Positions 31,933 to 39,779 of a DNA stretch of 64,000 bases are shown here, piece after piece. This DNA is from Dehalococcoidia bacterium (GTDB taxonomy: Bacteria > Chloroflexota > Dehalococcoidia > Lucifugimonadales > UBA3495): positions 1-64,000 of the forward strand of contig JAJEIA010000118.1 in NCBI GenBank assembly GCA_022823505.1, written 5' to 3'. A program made the position numbers and the translations under genes. Every line of letters begins with the position of its first letter. The first letter of the stretch is position 1. Under the pieces are notes generated by a model. That model was given only the letters and a program-made list of their open reading frames with translations, was not told the origin of the DNA and ran no database searches.

Positions 31933-32006
31933 GCGGGCGTAGCTTAGTGGTAAAGCCCCAGCCTTCCAAGCTGGCTACGTGGGTTCGATTCCCATCGCCC
32001 GCTCCA
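31933..32006 (+). tRNA. tRNA-Gly (TCC)
   Basis: Acceptor stem GCGGGCG/CGCCCGC, anticodon arm CCAGC-CTTCCAA-GCTGG with anticodon TCC, T-arm GTGGGTTCGATTCCCAT, encoded CCA. In E. coli the same tRNA lies inside the Thr-Tyr-Gly-Thr-tufB cluster; here it is separated and on the opposite strand. Confidence 0.95.
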
Positions 32007-32032
32007 TTTTTCTGCCTGTGGGGCTCCCGGTG

Positions 32033-32728
32033 TCAGCCGCCGGCCGAGACCACGATCTGCCGGTCGCCAATGGGCTGCGGCGGCCGGTTGTTCGGCCCGT
32101 GGGTCAGGGATTGCAGTATCTCCACCTGTTCCTGCGATACCGTCCCGACGTCCTGCATGACCATCCACCGCACGCCTTCCGAGCACGGCGGCGTGGTCAA
32201 GGAACCGCTGTATCCGTAATATCCGGTTCCCGACGGCACGTATGCCGCGGCATTGGGCCCGCCTCCGATGTCGGCCTCCACGCCGGTTGCCGGGGCCAGG
32301 CCCAGCAGGTCCTCGACCAGCGGGCTGGGGTTGCCCAGCCGCAAGAGCAGCCCCACCACGGCCAGGTTGCCGTCGGCATCCTGATGCACGAGGTGCAGCT
32401 CAGCCGCGAAACTCTCACCGTCCAGCAGATGCTCTCCCGGAGAATGGTAATGAACCCCCAGCAGCTCGTAGCGGCGTCCGCCCACCGACACGCCGCTGCC
32501 GGGTTCAAAGTCCAGGTACACGGTGTGGCCGTTGTTGCGGGCCTGCACGGCAAGGGTCGTGTAGTCAAATGTCACCGGCTCGGTTCCACCCGGGACGTAC
32601 CCGACCAGGTTCACGGGCGACTGCTCGACCCCTGCGGAGCACAGGCTGTAATCGGAGGACAGGCAACCCCAGTTGTCGGGGCCGATTTCGCCGGAGTAGC
32701 CCCATTGCGGGGGTGCATCGGTGGCCAT
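32033..32728 (-). CDS. Alpha-type carbonic anhydrase
   Basis: 231 residues from the ATG at 32728; the track ORF to 33040 has an unrelated extension that overlaps the upstream gene in another frame. Family segments are PQWGYSGEIGPDNWGCLSSDYSLCSAGVEQSPVNL, the zinc ligands in LLGVHYHSPGEHLLDGESFAAELHLVHQD (HxH and the later His), and SLTTPPCSEGVRWMVM. It interconverts CO2 and bicarbonate. No signal peptide is visible although alpha enzymes are usually exported. Its ATG overlaps the preceding stop (TGATG), so it is translationally coupled to the 160-aa gene. Confidence 0.92.
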   Translation of the reverse strand: MATDAPPQWGYSGEIGPDNWGCLSSDYSLCSAGVEQSPVNLVGYVPGGTEPVTFDYTTLAVQARNNGHTVYLDFEPGSGVSVGGRRYELLGVHYHSPGEHLLDGESFAAELHLVHQDADGNLAVVGLLLRLGNPSPLVEDLLGLAPATGVEADIGGGPNAAAYVPSGTGYYGYSGSLTTPPCSEGVRWMVMQDVGTVSQEQVEILQSLTHGPNNRPPQPIGDRQIVVSAGG

Positions 32729-33210
32729 CAGGCCGCCTCCGTCGCGGCCAGAGCCCGGAGCGCCGATTGCTGCAGCACCTCCGCGTCCAGCATGGCGCGG
32801 AGTTCCCCGTCCTCGCTCTGAGCGAAGCTCTCTTCCACCCGGAACTCTTCGATCAGCGCCGCGACGGCGCCCTGTCGCTGGGTCTCGGTGGCGTCGGCAA
32901 AGGCGGTCAGGCGGCCGTCGGCGATGTGCCGGTCGATCTCGGCGGTGAGCAGCTCTTCCTCCACGATGCGGCGCTGGATGAGCCCGATGTTCTGCAGGTT
33001 GCGGCCGAGATAGCAGCCGCCGAACTGCATGATCTCGCACTCACGGCCCTCGAGGCCGTCGATTTCGGCGAACCAGTGGTAACGGGGCTCAAGCTCGTGC
33101 TCGCTGAGGTAATCGCGCACCTGTTGGTCCTCGGGGGCCGGGTCGGATGGGTCAAACACCAGCTTGACCGTGTGCATCATCAGGCCGGCGGGTTCTACGG
33201 TGATGTACAT
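32728..33210 (-). CDS. Conserved-looking protein coupled to carbonic anhydrase, function unknown
   Basis: 160 residues; GGAGG 8 nt before the ATG. No family recognised. Starts MYITVEPAGLMMHTVKLVFDPSDPAPEDQQVRDYLSEHELEPRYHWFAEIDGLEGRECEIMQFGGCYLGRNLQNIG and then forms a charged helical C-terminal half with EEFRVEESFAQSEDGELRAML. No membrane segment or signal peptide. The stop and the carbonic anhydrase start share a base, implying linked function, perhaps a partner or adaptor. Confidence 0.75.
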   Translation of the reverse strand: MYITVEPAGLMMHTVKLVFDPSDPAPEDQQVRDYLSEHELEPRYHWFAEIDGLEGRECEIMQFGGCYLGRNLQNIGLIQRRIVEEELLTAEIDRHIADGRLTAFADATETQRQGAVAALIEEFRVEESFAQSEDGELRAMLDAEVLQQSALRALAATEAA

Positions 33211-33266
33211 GTTTGAGACCTCCGGTGGCGACGGTGATTGGGTGTTGGACTTTCCGGCGTCCGGCG

Positions 33267-34319
33267 TCAGCCTTCGACCGCGCGGATGATGCGGTCGACG
33301 TTTTCGGGGCCGGGCGCGACGGTCTTGCTGTCGACGAGACGCATGGCCTCAACGATGGCATCGTGGTAGGGCGTGGCGACGCCGGTTTCGCGGCCCTTTT
33401 CGCAGATCAGGCCGTTCATGAAATCGACCTCGGACTTGCGGCCCTTGTGCACGTCCTGGGCCATGGAGGCCAGCCAGTTCACGCGGCCGCCGGACTGGGA
33501 CAGCTTGCCGTCCAGTTCCTCGAACACGTCGCCCGTGTCGGCATCCGCCCAGAACTCGGCGGGGGTGCCGTTGATTTCCACGACCTTCAGCCCCTGGGCC
33601 AGGCCGACCTGCGCGCCCTCCTTGGCCAGGTTGATGCGGATGCGGCGGATACGGGGGTCGCCGGCCATCTCCTGGCTGCCCATCTGGCTCATGGCGGAGA
33701 TGGCGTTGCCCATGCCGTTCTGGCACAGCTTGGCCCAGCGTTCGCCGGGGAGGTTGTCGGTGGCATAGGCGGCGTCGATGTGGTCCAGCTTGGCGGCCAG
33801 AGCCTCGGAACGGGGGGTGACGGCTCCGGTGAACTCGCCGATGCGGAACACGGTGTGGCCGTGGTCACGGCCGGGCGCGCCGCCGCGGTTGACGTGGGCC
33901 GGCTCCCAGAGGGCGACCTCGATGTGCGAGGCGATGCAGCCCAGCTGCCGGTCCTCTCCGACGATGTTGGCGATGGTGGGGTCGTTCCAGCAGTTTTGGA
34001 TGGACACGAACGCGCCGTCGTCCTTGACGTACCGCTTGATGAAGTGGGTGGCCCACTCGGTGTCGTAGGACTTGACGGTGATGAAGGCGTAGTCGAAGGG
34101 CTCGGTGATGTTCTGGGCGTCGGTGAGGTGCATGGCGTTGACGGGGACGGTGAAATCGCCCTGGCTGCCGCTGGCGCGGAGGCCCTCGGCGCGCATCTTC
34201 TCCACGTGCTCGGGCCACATGTCGATGAAGGTGACGTCATCCTCCCCGGCCTGGACGAGAAAGGCGCCGACGTAGCTGCCCACGGCGCCGGGACCCATGA
34301 TTACGATGCGGTCTGCCAT
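33267..34319 (-). CDS. Ketopantoate reductase-family (ApbA/PanE) oxidoreductase
   Basis: 350 residues. NADPH-binding start RIVIMGPGAVGSYVGAFLVQAG; the middle segment ERWAKLCQNGMGNAISAM contains the family's catalytic Lys; the C-terminal helical domain includes KSEVDFMNGLICEKGRETGVATPYHDAI, matching the family's E-x-D-x-x-N-G-x-V signature in altered form. The substrate may be 2-dehydropantoate or another 2-oxo acid. No panB/panC nearby, so panE is not assigned. Confidence 0.88.
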   Translation of the reverse strand: MADRIVIMGPGAVGSYVGAFLVQAGEDDVTFIDMWPEHVEKMRAEGLRASGSQGDFTVPVNAMHLTDAQNITEPFDYAFITVKSYDTEWATHFIKRYVKDDGAFVSIQNCWNDPTIANIVGEDRQLGCIASHIEVALWEPAHVNRGGAPGRDHGHTVFRIGEFTGAVTPRSEALAAKLDHIDAAYATDNLPGERWAKLCQNGMGNAISAMSQMGSQEMAGDPRIRRIRINLAKEGAQVGLAQGLKVVEINGTPAEFWADADTGDVFEELDGKLSQSGGRVNWLASMAQDVHKGRKSEVDFMNGLICEKGRETGVATPYHDAIVEAMRLVDSKTVAPGPENVDRIIRAVEG

Positions 34320-34331
34320 GATGATTGCTCC

Positions 34332-34700
34332 TTAGCTGGGTTGCTCTGAGACGACGGTGGCTGTTTCGGCCTGTGCCGGTTCAGACGGTGAATGTATGAC
34401 GGCGTAGCAGTTCAGGATCTCGTCGTGCCAATGCTTGGGCACCGTATGCCAATCTTTGAGCTCTATTATGTATGGCACGAGCGTTTCTGAGAGTTCGTCC
34501 AGCAAATCTTCCTTTTGCATGGCGCCCATAGCTCGGTATCCCCTGACCACGAGGTCAAGGTCGGAATAACGCCAAGAGTGCCCGGTGATGCGGGAGCCGT
34601 AGGCCCAAACTTCTCGGTCAGGCAATCGAAATGCCAGAATACGGCTAATCGTATCCGGGTGTTCCGGCGTGATGTCCACGTGAGAGATCGGGACCCTCAT
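34332..34700 (-). CDS. MNT-type minimal nucleotidyltransferase (antitoxin type)
   Basis: 122 residues. The nucleotidyltransferase motif VWAYGSRITGHSWRYSDLDLVVRG (GSRxxG...DxD) is at about residues 31-54. Its start overlaps the stop of the HEPN gene by ATGA. In HEPN/MNT (HepT/MntA, type VII) pairs the MNT protein neutralises the HEPN RNase by nucleotidylation. The last ~20 residues are an Ala/Thr-rich tail. Confidence 0.85.
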   Translation of the reverse strand: MRVPISHVDITPEHPDTISRILAFRLPDREVWAYGSRITGHSWRYSDLDLVVRGYRAMGAMQKEDLLDELSETLVPYIIELKDWHTVPKHWHDEILNCYAVIHSPSEPAQAETATVVSEQPS

Positions 34701-34996
34701 TCCATCTTCTCCCGCAGGGAGTTTAGCAGACTGTTCACAGAGTCATACAATTCGGGAGCGACACCTATGATATGGAGTGTGGAATCCTCGTCGAAGTATT
34801 CGTGAGACGTCGCGTTCCGTCGTTGCCTGAACACCAACCAGTCCTCAGGCGGGTCGATCAGTCCGAACCTTCCCGCGGTACGTATCACGCCGGCCATACG
34901 CATCCGGCCCACCTGTCCAGGGGACAACGCGTAGTCAGCTACAAATCGTCGGATTGTGACCAGTGCCAGTTCGAAGGTGAATTCGACGCTCTTCAC
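34697..34996 (-). CDS. HEPN-domain protein (HepT-like toxin type), N-terminus possibly truncated
   Basis: 99 residues from a GTG. The helix VEFTFELALVTIRRFV and the RNase-type motif RQRRNATSHEYF (Rx4H plus Y) match HI0074/HepT proteins. Usual members are about 130 residues and carry an extra N-terminal helix. In frame upstream I read DALGAEVVKS before the GTG and a TAA at 35063-35065, beyond which the frame continues with family-like residues (PERANLRLG). The start codon is therefore uncertain and the gene may be damaged. Confidence 0.75.
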   Translation of the reverse strand: MKSVEFTFELALVTIRRFVADYALSPGQVGRMRMAGVIRTAGRFGLIDPPEDWLVFRQRRNATSHEYFDEDSTLHIIGVAPELYDSVNSLLNSLREKME

Positions 34997-35145
34997 GACC
35001 TCCGCGCCGAGTGCATCATGATGCAGGTGATCTTCGTCGGTTTCCCCGTAGAGCGCAATGAATTAGCCCAGGCGCAAGTTCGCCCGTTCCGGGGCTTCGA
35101 TATTGATTCCACGTTGTGACGCCCACGCCGCCTCCCGGCCGTCGC

Positions 35146-36723
35146 CTACATTGCCACCACGCGGGCGTCGTCCACCTGCGGCAAGGCCCTGATTTCGGCC
35201 AGCACGTCCGCGGAGATCGGGTCGTCCAGTCCCACCACCATCATGGCCTGACCCCGGGGGGCGATGCGACCCACCTCCATAAAGCTGATGTTGATGTTGT
35301 GGCGGCCGGCGGTGGTGCCCACAGCGCCGATGATGCCGGGTTGGTCCTGATTGTCCACGAACAGCATGTAGGGGGCCGACGGCGCAACGTCCATCCAGTA
35401 CTCGTTGACCCGCACCAGGTGCGGCTCGTCGCGCATTGACGTGCCGGCGATGGTGATGTCGTCGCCGGTGGTGTGCAGCGTGGCGGAGATCAGGCTGGCG
35501 TACTCGCGGCTGTCGCCGGAGGTCTGCTCGGTGACCTGGAGGCCGCGCTGCTGGGCCAGCACCGGGGCGTTGATCATGTTGACCGCTTCGCCACTCACCT
35601 GTCCCAGGAGTCCGACCAGCGCAGCCGCCTTGAGGATCGCGGTGTTGTGCTCCGCGATTTCGCCCTGGTAGCGGAGGGTGACGCCGACGAACTGGCCCCG
35701 GGCCATGCTGGTGAGCAGGCGGCCCACCATGGACGCCACGGGCACGTAGGGAGCGAGGATGGCGTGAACCTCCGGCGGCACGAAGGGAGCGTTGACGGTG
35801 TTGCGGGCCGGCTTGCCTTCCAGCACGGCCAGCACCTGCTCAGCGGCCTCTATGGCGACCTCGCGCTGCGCCTCCTGGGTTGACGCGCCCAGGTGCGGCG
35901 TGGCGACCAGCCGGGGGTGTTTCAGCAGGGGCAGGTCGCCGGGGGGTTCGTTGGTGAAGACGTCGAGAGCGGCGCCGGCCAGGTGCTCGCTCTCCAGGGC
36001 CTCCAGCAGGGCGTCGTCATCCACCAATTCGCCACGCGCAACGTTGATCAGGCGGGCGCCGGGTTTCATCTTCGCCAGTTGCGGCGCTGAAATCAGATTG
36101 GTGGTGCCGGCGGTCAGGGGAGTGTGCAGCGTGATGAAGTCGGCCTGGGCGAGCACCTCGTCCAGGGACATCACGGCCACGCCCATGCGGGCGGCGAAGT
36201 CGGGGGCGACGAACGGATCGTACGCGATCAGGTTCATACCGAAGCTGGCGGCGCGGCGGGCGACCTCGGAGCCCACTCGACCCAGGCCGACGATGCCCAG
36301 GGTCTTGTTGCGGACCTCGATACCCATGAAGGCGGACCGCTGCCACTGGCCGTCCTTCATGGAGGCATAGGCCTGGGGCACGTTGCGGGCCAGGGCCAGC
36401 ATCAGGGCGACGGTGTGCTCGGCGGCGGCCACGGTGTTGCCGATGGGGGCATTGACCACGGCCACGCCGGCGCGGGTGGCCGCGTCGAGGTCGATGTTGT
36501 CCACGCCGATGCCGGCGCGGGCCACAACCTTGAGATCGCAACCGGCGGAGATGACCGGCTCGGTCACCTTCGTCTCGCTGCGTACCACCAGGGCGTCGTA
36601 GCCGGGGATGGTGGCGATCAGTTCGTCGGGGGAGAGGCCGCGTTTCACGTCCACCGGGACGTGCTTTTTGAGCAGGTCAATGCCTTCGGCGGCGACGTTG
36701 TCGGTTATCAGTACTTTGGGCAT
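35146..36723 (-). CDS. serA: D-3-phosphoglycerate dehydrogenase, long (ACT-containing) form
   Basis: 525 residues from the ATG at 36723 (MPKVLITDN); the track extension to 36846 is unlikely. First step of serine synthesis, oxidising 3-phosphoglycerate with NAD. The nucleotide-binding motif GIVGLGRVGSEVARRA is near residue 145; catalytic segments INVARGELVDDDAL (Arg) and LVATPHLGASTQEAQ (His) follow. An intervening domain and a C-terminal ACT domain (LFVDNQDQPGIIGAVGTTAGRHNINISFMEVGR) complete the type I form found in Mycobacterium and many Chloroflexota. Confidence 0.95.
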   Translation of the reverse strand: MPKVLITDNVAAEGIDLLKKHVPVDVKRGLSPDELIATIPGYDALVVRSETKVTEPVISAGCDLKVVARAGIGVDNIDLDAATRAGVAVVNAPIGNTVAAAEHTVALMLALARNVPQAYASMKDGQWQRSAFMGIEVRNKTLGIVGLGRVGSEVARRAASFGMNLIAYDPFVAPDFAARMGVAVMSLDEVLAQADFITLHTPLTAGTTNLISAPQLAKMKPGARLINVARGELVDDDALLEALESEHLAGAALDVFTNEPPGDLPLLKHPRLVATPHLGASTQEAQREVAIEAAEQVLAVLEGKPARNTVNAPFVPPEVHAILAPYVPVASMVGRLLTSMARGQFVGVTLRYQGEIAEHNTAILKAAALVGLLGQVSGEAVNMINAPVLAQQRGLQVTEQTSGDSREYASLISATLHTTGDDITIAGTSMRDEPHLVRVNEYWMDVAPSAPYMLFVDNQDQPGIIGAVGTTAGRHNINISFMEVGRIAPRGQAMMVVGLDDPISADVLAEIRALPQVDDARVVAM

Positions 36724-36913
36724 GGGGATGAACATTCTCCGCACCGCCGATTGCGCTGAATGGCGCGGATTTCGTGCTCGGCGGACCGCGGATTCGCGAC
36801 GCAATGACACCCGCCGGCGGCGGTGGTAGCATAGCGATGGTAGCACAAAGGCTCTTTAACTGTCAGCCGCGCGCACGGTGTCCACGTTTGCCAGCACGCT
36901 GAGGTTCCGCAAT

Positions 36914-37690
36914 ATGACCACTTTGCAAACCGGGCCCACGGGCGTTTCCTACCGCAAGCTCACCCCCATCGTCCTGCCCGACGATTACGTTTGCCCCGAC
37001 CCGGAAGAGCGGCGCGATCTGCTGGAATCCCCTACCATCAACAAAAGCGGCTACTTCGTGAGGCGGCATTTCGCCGGTCGGCCCGACGTCCTGGTGGACA
37101 CCGGCGGATTCGTTTTCTACAACCAGTACAGCATGAACTATCGGTTCAACCCTGATCTGTACGTGGCAATCGGGGTCGATAAAGCCGCTATCCGCGAGCG
37201 CAACGGCTACGTGGTCTGGGAAGCCGGCAAGCCGCCGGATTTCGCCCTGGAAGTCGCCTCCGCAAGCACCAACGCGCGGGACACGGCGGAGAAGCCGGGC
37301 CTGTACGCCAGCGTCGGTATCACCGAATACTGGCGGGTCGATCCCACCGGCGGCGAGCTTTACGGCTACCCTCTGGCCGGAGACGTACTAATCGACGGCG
37401 TGTACTATCCCATCGAACTGCACACGGATGAGGACGACACGGTTTGGGGCTACAGCGGCGTGCTGGACCTCTGCCTCTGCTGGAACCCGTCGTGGGACTG
37501 GGACGTTGACGACGAATCAAAGCTGCGCTTTTACGACCGCAAAACCGGCCGCTACTTGTGCGACATATCGCTGGTGGAAGCCGAGCGCAATCAAGCGGTT
37601 GCTGACCGGGACGAAGCAGTTTCGGAACTGCAACAAGCGCAGGAGCGCATCCGGCAGTTGGAAGCGCAACTCAGTCAACGCGAGCAGTAG
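36914..37690 (+). CDS. Uma2 family nuclease-like protein with C-terminal coiled coil
   Basis: 258 residues from the ATG at 36914, preceded by GAGG. The Uma2 core includes FNPDLYVAIGVDK, KPPDFALEVASASTNARDTAEKPGLYASVGITEYWRVDPTGGELYG. The end (ERNQAVADRDEAVSELQQAQERIRQLEAQLSQREQ) is a heptad-like coiled coil. It is a close paralog of the gene at 38906: NGYVxWExGKPPDFxLEVAS and EYWRxDxTGGELYG are shared. The two flank an LLM oxidoreductase gene. Confidence 0.88.
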   Translation: MTTLQTGPTGVSYRKLTPIVLPDDYVCPDPEERRDLLESPTINKSGYFVRRHFAGRPDVLVDTGGFVFYNQYSMNYRFNPDLYVAIGVDKAAIRERNGYVVWEAGKPPDFALEVASASTNARDTAEKPGLYASVGITEYWRVDPTGGELYGYPLAGDVLIDGVYYPIELHTDEDDTVWGYSGVLDLCLCWNPSWDWDVDDESKLRFYDRKTGRYLCDISLVEAERNQAVADRDEAVSELQQAQERIRQLEAQLSQREQ

Positions 37691-37725
37691 CCTGGTCACA
37701 CGATGATGTTTGGAGGATTGTCCCC

Positions 37726-38904
37726 ATGATCAAAGACTTTTCGGTTCTCTACGCCGGCCACGTGCTGGAAGGCGACGGGATCGGGTTCGACGGCATCCCG
37801 GCCAACGACCGGTGGTACGACAACGACCGGCTGTCCATGGCCCTGGACATCGCGCGGGAGGCGGCCGTTTTCCTGGACGACCTGGGGTTCGACATCCTCT
37901 GGATGGCGGAGCACCACTTCCAGCGCGAGGGCTACGAGTGCATCCCCAACCTGCTCATCATGAGCCAGTACCTCGCCCAGCACACCAACCGGATCAAGTT
38001 CGGCTGTGGGTTCAACATTCTGCCCATGTGGCACCCCATCCGCCTGGCCGAGGACTTCGCCATGGTGGACATCCTCACCGGCGGGCGCGTGGTCTTCGGC
38101 ATCGGCCGGGGCTACCACACCCGCGAGGTGGAGTCCTTCGGCGCGCCCATGATCGACGGCGACGCCAACCGCGAGCTGTTCGAGGAGCAGTTCGAGATCA
38201 TGATGAAGGCCTTCAACGAGGAGGCATTCTCCCACCAGGGCAAGCACTACACCATCCCGCCGGACATCCCCTACCGTGGCTACGACCTGAAAGAGGTCAC
38301 CCTGGTTCCGCGACCCAAGACCCGTCCCGTGGACGTGTGGCAACCCATTGTCAGCGCGTCGGACCGGGCCCTGGACTTCATGGCCAAGTGGGGCATCAAG
38401 GGCGTCATCCTGGGCACCGGCGAGCAGTACGTGGCAGAGTGGGTTACACGCTACCAGGCGGCCAACCAACGAGCCGGCCGGGATCTCGCGTTGGGCGAGG
38501 GCCTGTGCATCGGGCTCTGGGCGATGGTGGACGACACCACGGCCGGCGCCCGCCGCCAGCTGCAGCCGCTGTTCGAGGAGCATGTCAAGTTCGCCGCGCC
38601 CCTGGGGATGCTGCGCTACAGCGACCAGCAGATCGCGGCCACCGGCCCGGGCGGGGTCGCCCGGCACATAGCGGCCGGCACCGATTTCCAGGACGTGATC
38701 GACAACCGGGCCTGGTTTGCCGGCAGCCCCGAGGACACCATCGCCTACCTGGAGGAGCTGCAGGACAAGTACCCCGGCCTGGAGCAGATCATGATCGCCT
38801 TCCCCATGGGCGCCACCACCAACCAGTTCAAGGAGCAGATGGGGCGGTTCGCGGCGGAGGTTATACCGCACTTCAAAAAGCAGGCCGCCACTGCGGAGGC
38901 GTGA
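37726..38904 (+). CDS. LLM-class flavin-dependent oxidoreductase
   Basis: 392 residues; GGAGG precedes the ATG. Luciferase-like barrel with FDILWMAEHHFQREGYECIPNLLIMSQYLA, KFGCGFNILPMWHPIRLAEDFAMVDILTGGRVVFGIGRGYHTREVESFG and KWGIKGVILG. The GRGYHTREVE segment is typical of flavin-using class members. The stop is one base before the start of the following Uma2 gene (TGAGATG), suggesting co-translation. Confidence 0.9.
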   Translation: MIKDFSVLYAGHVLEGDGIGFDGIPANDRWYDNDRLSMALDIAREAAVFLDDLGFDILWMAEHHFQREGYECIPNLLIMSQYLAQHTNRIKFGCGFNILPMWHPIRLAEDFAMVDILTGGRVVFGIGRGYHTREVESFGAPMIDGDANRELFEEQFEIMMKAFNEEAFSHQGKHYTIPPDIPYRGYDLKEVTLVPRPKTRPVDVWQPIVSASDRALDFMAKWGIKGVILGTGEQYVAEWVTRYQAANQRAGRDLALGEGLCIGLWAMVDDTTAGARRQLQPLFEEHVKFAAPLGMLRYSDQQIAATGPGGVARHIAAGTDFQDVIDNRAWFAGSPEDTIAYLEELQDKYPGLEQIMIAFPMGATTNQFKEQMGRFAAEVIPHFKKQAATAEA

Positions 38905-38905
38905 G

Positions 38906-39646
38906 ATGACCACGAAACTGCCGCGCACGCCGGCGCAAAACGCTGCAATACCCGATCTGGACCCGTTATTCGGGCCGGATGAGCCAACCCTGCCCGACGC
39001 GGAGCCGCCCGCTGACCTGATGCTTCAAAACCCTGACATTATCTACGCATTGCAAATTTTGAACGACGTGGTGGTCGGTGAACGGCCGGACGTGTTCATG
39101 GACACCAACACTATCGTCCACTACGACCCCACCGACAGCAATCGCCGAGTGCAACCCGATGTTTACATCGCCTTTGACGTGGACGCTGACAGCATTCGGC
39201 AACGCAACGGCTACGTGATCTGGGAAGTGGGCAAGCCGCCCGATTTCGTGCTTGAAGTGGCTTCCGAGTCTACGGCCAGCAACGATACTGGCTGGAAACG
39301 CGAACTGTACGCCAGGCTCGGCGTACAGGAGTACTGGCGGTTCGATGCCACCGGAGGCGAGTTGTACGGTCAATCCTTGTCCGGCGACCGGCTGGCCGGC
39401 GCCGAGTACGAATCGCTGCCCATTCAAACCGCTCCCGACGGCGCAGTCTGGGGCTACAGTCCGCTGCTGCACCTGAACTTCCGCTGGAACGACGGAAGTC
39501 TGGAACTGCAAAATCCGAACACCGGCGAAATCCTCCTCGACCGCCGCGGCCTCCGCCTGGCGATGGAATCGGAACTTTCCCAGAAGGACGAACAGATCCG
39601 CCAGCTGGAGGAACGGTTAAACCGACGCGAGCGGCCAGAAGGATAG
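38906..39646 (+). CDS. Uma2 family nuclease-like protein with C-terminal coiled coil
   Basis: 246 residues; starts one base after the LLM stop. Uma2 core VQPDVYIAFDVDADSIRQRNGYVIWEVGKPPDFVLEVASESTASNDTGWKRELYARLGVQEYWRFD, with a short coiled coil at the end (ESELSQKDEQIRQLEERLNRRE). The closest relative in the window is 36914-37690, consistent with local duplication. Confidence 0.88.
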   Translation: MTTKLPRTPAQNAAIPDLDPLFGPDEPTLPDAEPPADLMLQNPDIIYALQILNDVVVGERPDVFMDTNTIVHYDPTDSNRRVQPDVYIAFDVDADSIRQRNGYVIWEVGKPPDFVLEVASESTASNDTGWKRELYARLGVQEYWRFDATGGELYGQSLSGDRLAGAEYESLPIQTAPDGAVWGYSPLLHLNFRWNDGSLELQNPNTGEILLDRRGLRLAMESELSQKDEQIRQLEERLNRRERPEG

Positions 39647-39779
39647 CGGATCTCACCACCTGGCAATGCTGTAATCAAACCATAGTGTGTTGCTGGCGGC
39701 ATAATCACCCGCTGCGGTGTATCATGGCCCCCACCAATCCGACCCGCGCCCAGGCTGACCCACCGCAGGAGGCCATCCC

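Noticed and set aside
32728-33040. N-terminal extension of the carbonic anhydrase ORF
   Set aside because: The extension is Arg/Pro-rich, overlaps the real upstream gene in another frame, and the ATG at 32728 gives the family start.
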